Assembly: GCA_032164245.1 (NCBI GenBank)
Contig: JAVMKO010000002.1
Coordinates: forward strand, 176,644,920-176,708,919
DNA: 64,000 nt
Reading direction: 5' to 3'
Origin: Sternotherus odoratus
Lineage: Eukaryota > Chordata > Testudines > Kinosternidae
Under the pieces are notes generated by a model. That model was given only the letters and a program-made list of their open reading frames with translations, was not told the DNA's origin and made no database searches. Both the position numbers and the translations under genes were made by a program. Positions 58,906 through 64,000 of this stretch are shown piece by piece. Every line of letters starts with the position of its first letter. Within the stretch, counting starts at the first letter, position 1.

Positions 58906-60849
58906 CCACAAAAACTCTAATGGACTCCATTATGCTTTGCAAAATCATTGCTCCAAGATCCAAAGAAGTGCTGGAACCAGCCCAGAGGATGTAAAGCCAT
59001 CCACAGATACAAAAAGTGGGAGCCAAAGTCAGCATAAGCCTCGGGGCAACGGGAAGGGTGAGACAAAATACAAAGGACATTTAGTCCTGAGAGTCAACCA
59101 GGCACCAAATACCAGAAGGGTAGTATTAGACCCAAGACATCCTGGACCAGCAGACAATAAAAATAAAGAATCTTTTAGGAAGAGAAATGTAGTTCTGAAA
59201 AAAAATATTCAAGTGACATTTTTAAAGGACAAACGTAAGGATTTTTTGTTTGTTTGTTTAGTTACAGGTAACTAAAGTACCAAGGGAAAACTGCATGGGT
59301 AAACAACACTTGCTTAATCTCTTAAACACAAGATGACTTTTGTTTTGTTGAAACAATGTTTTTGCTTTAAAATATCCCTATAAATTTGCAGTGCATGTGT
59401 GCACCCATGTGTGTAAAAGACAGATTGCTGGGAATCAGAAGTAATATTTATCGATTTTTTTAAAAGTATGTAAGAAATAACATGCACAATTGGAGCTGGC
59501 TGAAATTTTTTAAATTCCAGAATGAAAACAATTGTGAATATGGGTCATCACCATCAGTTGTACTAGCATCCCTGCTGGTATTTCCTCCCACCCCTGCACA
59601 ACCAGATCCCCCAATCCCTGTAGGGGTTCTCCTATCCACCTACATGTAGAAAGTTGGGTATATATTGCATTCTTATGGCAGGGCCTGTATCAGCCTATTA
59701 CCTCACAAACTTTAAGATCTTGTTTGCCGCATTCAGCAATGGATTATCTAGTGAGTGTGGATGCATCTGGGAGGATTTTTGGATTGGAGATCTAGTGCCT
59801 GCATAATCATGTGACAGCTTTGGTGCCAGGCTCTCTTTGAAATGAGCTTAAGTGGGCCAATGAGAACATCCTCTCTCTAAGACCAATCAGAATGGAACTG
59901 GGTGAATACAGTACTATGGGAGTGTGCAGATAGAAAGCATGCCCTCTTAAGGCTCAGAGAAGTCATTTTCCTAGTCCCCTGACTTTGTCAGGTTTCTTCG
60001 TGGACATGGCAATTTCCTGACCAAGGTGCAATTAAGTGCAATACCGCAAAGAGCTATTGATTTTAGTGGGTTGAACCTCAAAGACTTTTGGATGCATAGT
60101 TTAATCAAGCTGGGAACCCTAGTAGCTCATTAAAATCAGGCTTACAGGATAAAATCTGAACTTTAGTCATATGTGAAGGTCCTGCTAGAACAAACAGAAA
60201 ATTCACTGGATGGTAGCAGCCACAGCACCATCCAATTGGCCCAGCAAGTGGATTGGATCATAGCTCATTATGTGTGACACATGTACTGGGATTATAAAAT
60301 GTTGTGGGATCATTTTGCTAGCCTGGATCACTCAGATCCTGACTGCTCACTGAGGGAAGCATGATACAGTTATCAGAGCCATGACTTCTTGTAATACGGC
60401 AAGGCTTTTTTAGCTGATGGGATGCCATGCAATGGTAGTGACTCTTTTCTGGAACAGAACAAGACGATCCCAATTTGAACACCAACACATGACTGGCCAG
60501 AATTGCACGAGACAGCTACTTCTGTCTTCACTTTTTCACTAAGTATTTGTTGGGAGACTGGTCATCAAGCATAAGGGAATCACAGCATCACCTGTAGCTA
60601 AAAGCTGTCCTCCTCCCTGGGTATTTTTCAGAAATTTCATTTTATTCCCTCTGCCCCCAGAGGAATAAAGCAGAATAAAATGAACTCCTGAAAATAAAGA
60701 GAAAAATAATAATTTCACAGGACTCTACCTATATAGCTGGTCCAGTTTGTTGTAGCATGAGGTCATCCATCTGCCTAGCACAGGGGTTGATGTATTTTTG
60801 TCAGATATTAAAACCTGGTTGAAGCCATTTCCAGTTCCCTGACAGGACT
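58906..60849. other. Nothing certain; one unexplained open frame
   Basis: A plus-strand frame runs without stops from the pogo edge to 59275 (about 123 codons; ATG/TTG choices inside), rich in K, S, R and Q, with no known domain. Bridging the pogo insertion through its TA site keeps the same frame open back to about 57835. The rest of the stretch shows nothing recognised. Confidence 0.35.
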
Positions 60850-62159
60850 CCGATTTGAAGGTCAGATGAGACCATTAAGATAATTTAGTTAAACAGCCTC
60901 ACCCAGTGAGCTCTGCATCAAGCCCTCTTTGAATTATACCATATCTTTTAGAAAGACATCCATTCCATTTTAAAGAACTTAAAACTGGTATTGAATCTAT
61001 CACATCCCTACATAAGTTGTTAATTACCCCCACTGTAAAAAAATTGCACACAATTTCTAGTCTGTCTTTATTCAGTTTTCAACCATTGAATCTGGTTATG
61101 CCTTTTTCTCTAGATTAAAGCGTCATCTACTATCATAAATCTCTTCTCCATGCAGGTGTCTTTAAATTATGATCAAGTCTGCTCTTAATTGTCTTTTAGA
61201 TAAATTAAATATATTGGGATTTTTAAATTTCTTACTATAAAGGCATGGTTTCCAGACCTCAAATCATTCTTGCGGCTCTTTTCTGAGCCCTTTCCAGTTT
61301 TAGAACATCCTTTTTGAAGTGTGGACACCAGAACCCTCTAGCTATTTGGTCTTAATTAATGAAAATCTGGACAGAATGTTTCAGTAATGGTCACACTAAT
61401 GAAGTACCCAGGGGTAAAATTACCTCCCTACTCTTACCTGATATTCTCCTGCTCATACAGCTGAGGATCACATCTGTTCTCTTAGCCACAGCATCAGACT
61501 GGGAGCTCATTTTCTATTGGCCATCTATTCACCCCTGTAATTATTGTCACTGCATTCCAGAATTCAGTCCTGTAAGTGTGACCTACAATCTTTGTTCACA
61601 GACGTCTGATTTTATACCTACTGTATTAAAAATGGATGTCGTTCAAATTACCCCCACTTTATCGAGCAATACAGGTTGCCCTGGATAACTGACCTGTGCC
61701 CACTATTTTTTTTTTTTTTTACCAGACCACCAACTTGTTACCTAAAAAATGGAATGAATTAATTTTCTTCCAGATCATTAATATTCAAGCTGTTAATAAC
61801 ATTGGCAGAGAAGAGATCCTTACTGGGCCCCACTAAAAACACACCCAGTGGCTGACGGCTCACCATATACTTTAAAGATCTATCAGTTACCAGTTTTTAA
61901 TCTATGTAACATGGGCTATTGATTTTATTTAGTATGATAGGGTTTTATAAGCAGAATATCATGTGGAATATCAAATTCCTTACAGAAATGCAAGTATATT
62001 ATACCAACATGATTACCTTTAAAAAATGTGTGATCTCATCAATAAAAGATAACATCCTTCACAAGACTTGCTTTCCATAAAACCATGTTGATTGGCATTA
62101 ACTATTTTACTTGTGACAGATATGAGACCTGGGAAGCATGATGTCTTCAAAAGATTATT
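60850..62159 (-). mobile_element. CR1-type LINE, diverged, long 3' region
   Basis: Antisense CR1 blocks appear in order: CACCCAGTGAGCTCTGCATC, TTTTAGAAAGACATCCATTC, CATAAGTTGTTAATTACCCC, TCATTCTTGCGGCTCTTTTC, GAAGTGTGGACACCAGAACC and AAACCATGTTGATTGGCATT. A T run (about 61708-61722) lies inside. No open frame survives. The LINE stops where the LTR-like block begins. Confidence 0.8.
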
Positions 62160-62433
62160 TGTGAAGGGGTGTTCACCCCACACTGGAAAGGAAGAGGTTA
62201 AAAGAAGCTTAGGGAGGCTACACAGAGGGCAGCCAATCAGAGAGAGGTTGTGTGGAGCAACCAATCAGGGCCCATCGGGCTCACATAAAAGGGAGCTGCA
62301 GGGCAGAGCAGGGTCAGTTGCTGCAGGGAATCCAATGAGAGAGGATGGTGTTCCTAGTGGGCTGCATGAAGATAGCATCTCAACAACGACACACCGTTAT
62401 TTATATTAACTACTACTGGTCTCCAGAAGTTGT
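62160..62433 (+). mobile_element. LTR-like block
   Basis: It starts TGTGAAGGGGTGTTCACCCC and has CAACCAATCAGGGCC (CCAAT-type) followed by CACATAAAAGGGAGCTGCAG (TATA-like), the layout of a solo LTR promoter. The right edge is uncertain and I found no TSD. A MITE lies just to the right. Confidence 0.45.
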
Positions 62434-62441
62434 CCCACAAT

Positions 62442-62577
62442 CAATGTTCCCTCTAATTTTTGACAAGCCGTGTGTACAAAAAATTTCTTCTGTGCAAATT
62501 TTTGTGGTGCGGTATTTTGCAATGTGCACGGGGTTTAATATCTTTGTGCATGCACACACAGCTTAGAGGGTACAGTT
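62442..62577. mobile_element. hAT MITE, 136 bases, perfect 8-base TSD
   Basis: CAATGTTCCCTCTAA and TTAGAGGGTACAGTT are terminal inverted repeats with two mismatches. CCCACAAT flanks both sides exactly (62434-62441, 62578-62585). Excising it joins AGAAGTTGTCCCACAAT to TCCCCACAGTGACC. Confidence 0.85.
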
Positions 62578-62710
62578 CCCACAATTCCCCACAGTGACCA
62601 CTCTGGTCACCTGTTGTGAACTCAGCTACCAGAGGTCAGGAAGACAGGAAGCCGCCCCTCCTCTTTAAAGTCCCACACATTTTTGAAATTCCTTTTTCTG
62701 GTTTCCAGGC

Positions 62711-62941
62711 TTGTCAAGCCCACCCTGCAACTCTCCACTGTTTGCAACTGCCCAGCTGATCATGCCAGCTACACACTCCAGATGTACTCCTGCCTGGAAT
62801 AGACAGGAAGTATTGGATCACCTGTGCCTGCGGAGAGAAGAGGATGTGCAGGCACAGCTTGGATCCAGATGTAAGAACATGGACATCTACAAGCACGTTG
62901 CTCAGGTAATGCAGTGCCAAGTGAAAGCCAACAAGCTGTGA
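62711..62941 (+). pseudogene. Myb/SANT-like DNA-binding domain remnant (MSANTD-like)
   Basis: The frame encodes a degenerate Myb/SANT-like domain of the type found in MSANTD and Harbinger-associated proteins, which binds DNA through a three-helix bundle. After an N-terminal MPATHSRCTPAWNRQEVLDH, the first conserved Trp (PAW) and the EVLD block start helix 1. EEDVQAQLGSRCKNMDIYKH covers helix 2 and VAQVM follows. QCQVKANKL is helix 3. Between VAQVM and QCQVK the usual loop (about eight residues, RG.NRD in the family) is missing in frame. The tail after ANKL is lost to a stop. The upstream sequence (62586-62710) looks like the 5' region that usually accompanies these domains in turtles. It is probably a truncated retrocopy or an expanded repeat-like gene, not a working gene. 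Confidence 0.6.
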
Positions 62942-63346
62942 TAGGCAAACCAGAAGGCCAGGGAGCTACCCCCAAAGTAGCAGGACACAACTGTTGATTT
63001 GTTTATTTTTTTACTTATGCTAGAAGAAGTACTGGAACAACCAACAGAGGTTGAGTTGCTCTTCTTTTCATTCCCTTCTAAAGTTAGGCAGTAGTTTATG
63101 TGCACCAGGATGTCCCGTGAGATCAACTTTCATGCAGATACTCTGCAATCCACCACTGAAGGTTTCTGGGAATGGCTGACATTTCTTCATCCACAGTAGG
63201 ACATTTTCCCTTGCCATTCAGCGATTACTTCAGCAAGCACCATTACAGTACATACACTAGCAACATACAGAAACACAAGAAGCATTGGGAGGCCAGCAGC
63301 AGTGTCTCTGCACTGGAGGGCTAGGTGAGAAAAGTACATAGATCAA
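62942..63346. other. Nothing recognised
   Basis: Possibly the decayed continuation of the Myb/SANT-like copy; no domain is readable. Confidence 0.35.
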
Positions 63347-63431
63347 GAATCAGAGAGGTAGCCATGTTAGTCTGGAATAGCAAGGGAACAAAGAGTCCTG
63401 TGGCACCTTAAAGACTAACTAAAGTATTGAA

Positions 63432-63467
63432 GCATAAGCTTTCATGGACTAATACCCACTTCGTCAG
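63432..63467 (-). ncRNA. Hammerhead-ribozyme-like motif, intact core boxes
   Basis: On the minus strand: CTGACGA (a perfect CUGANGA box), stem II GTGGG with TCCAT (5 pairs, two of them G-U) around a TATTAG loop, GAAA, then a GC-TTAT-GC short stem III followed by TT. Both catalytic boxes are intact. As in the other copies, I see no obvious stem I, so activity is uncertain. Minimal hammerheads with short stem III are a known feature of Penelope-like elements. Confidence 0.55.
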
Positions 63468-63622
63468 ATGCAAGCAATGGAAGTGTCCAGGGGCAGGTAT
63501 AGATAAGTAGGCAAGAACCAGGTAGGAGGTAACAAGGTTAGTCCAATCAGCCTGAACCAGCTTGTTATCTCAAATCAGGGACAGTGAGGAATTCCTCTGG
63601 CAACTGAATTGGAGGTGTGAAC

Positions 63623-64000
63623 TCAGAGAGAGGAGAAGCTGTTTTTGTAATTAGCAAGCCATTCAAGATCTTTGTTCAATCCCAGATTGATTGTGTCAAA
63701 TTTGCAAATGATTTGCAGCTCTGCAGTTTCTCTTTGCAGTCTGGTCTTGAAGTTTTTTTGCTGCAATATGGTGACTTTTAAATCTGTAATTGTGTGTGCA
63801 GGCAGGTTGAAGTGTTCTACTACAGGTTTTTGTATATTGCCATTTCTGATATCGGATTTGTGTCCATTTATCCTTTTTCGTAGGGACTGTCCAGTTTGGC
63901 CGATGTACATAGCAGAGGGACATTAGTGGCATATAATGGCATATATGACATTGGTAGATGTGCAGGTGAATGAACCAGTGATGGTGTGGCTGATCTGGTT
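63623..64000 (-). pseudogene. Penelope GIY-YIG endonuclease with one in-frame stop
   Basis: Reading inward from the window edge: ISHTITGSFTCTSTNVIYAI (GIY half: VIYAI), a TAA at 63923-63925, then CPSAMYIGQTGQSLRKRI (YIG half) and GHKSDIRNGN. The end reads NLPAHTITDLKVTILQQKNF, KTRLQRETAELQIICKFDTI and NLGLNKDLEWLANY. The frame after the stop (63623-63910) is open for 95 codons. Apart from the single stop, the domain looks complete. The RT that should precede it is outside the window. Confidence 0.88.

Larger units (their letters stand above)
63347..64000 (-). mobile_element. Penelope-like element, runs off the window
   Basis: Minus orientation. The 3' end lies at 63347 (plus strand CAGAGAGGTAGCCATGTTAG, TGTGGCACCTTAAAGACTAA), then the hammerhead-like motif, the 3' untranslated region and the GIY-YIG endonuclease up to the window edge. 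The rest of the element should lie beyond 64000. Confidence 0.9.

Noticed and set aside
63672..63926. 84-codon plus-strand frame
   Set aside because: It is the antisense shadow of the Penelope GIY-YIG domain.

Overview
The window looks like vertebrate nuclear DNA, most likely from a turtle; a crocodilian is the next alternative. It is AT-rich, has almost no long open reading frames and is packed with decayed transposable elements. Four classes occur together: CR1 LINEs (one with the typical ATTCTATGA-type 3' tail), Penelope-like elements with a GIY-YIG endonuclease and hammerhead-like 3' motifs, MIR-type SINEs, and many hAT, pogo/Tigger and palindromic MITE copies. That mixture is what I know from turtle genomes. 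No database search was possible, so family names come from recognised motifs, terminal repeats and target-site duplications (TSDs).

No multi-exon host gene can be traced. The best candidate for a host protein is an 86-codon open frame on the minus strand (13872-14132). It has two hydrophobic segments and an AATAAA signal about 120 bases past the stop. It could be a small membrane protein or the last exon of a larger gene. A broken Myb/SANT-like DNA-binding domain lies at 62711-62941. The other coding traces are transposon proteins: hAT transposase pieces (1030-1800 minus; 1845-2465 plus), a CR1 reverse transcriptase of 288 codons (26873-27739 minus), CR1 endonuclease remnants (48911-49171 minus), and Penelope linker and GIY-YIG remnants (51980-52699 plus; 63623-64000 minus).

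Layout. 1-3 kb: head-to-head hAT remnants, a MITE and a GC-rich hAT MITE. 4.2-5.3 kb: a MIR SINE split by an 830-base insertion. 6.8-13.1 kb: LTR-like DNA, a Penelope 3' end, several MITEs, and a hAT MITE holding a solo LTR. 13.7-16.9 kb: the small ORF, then CR1 and Penelope pieces. 17-26.7 kb: mostly featureless, with one Tigger-like element and palindromic MITEs. 26.7-34.9 kb: a CR1 with a long ORF, then a dense run of hAT MITEs with clear 8-base TSDs. 35-42.8 kb: mostly featureless. 42.8-49.2 kb: a Penelope palindrome, a GC-rich MITE, and a long CR1 split by a 1.9-kb composite insertion with two minisatellites. 51.5-58.9 kb: a palindromic tRNA-like repeat, a Penelope copy, a hAT MITE and one pogo-like element nested inside another. 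60.8-64 kb: CR1, LTR-like DNA, a MITE, the Myb/SANT remnant and a Penelope copy running off the window edge.

The elements do not form a pathway. Their value is as a layered insertion record: several insertions can be ordered by which element interrupts which.
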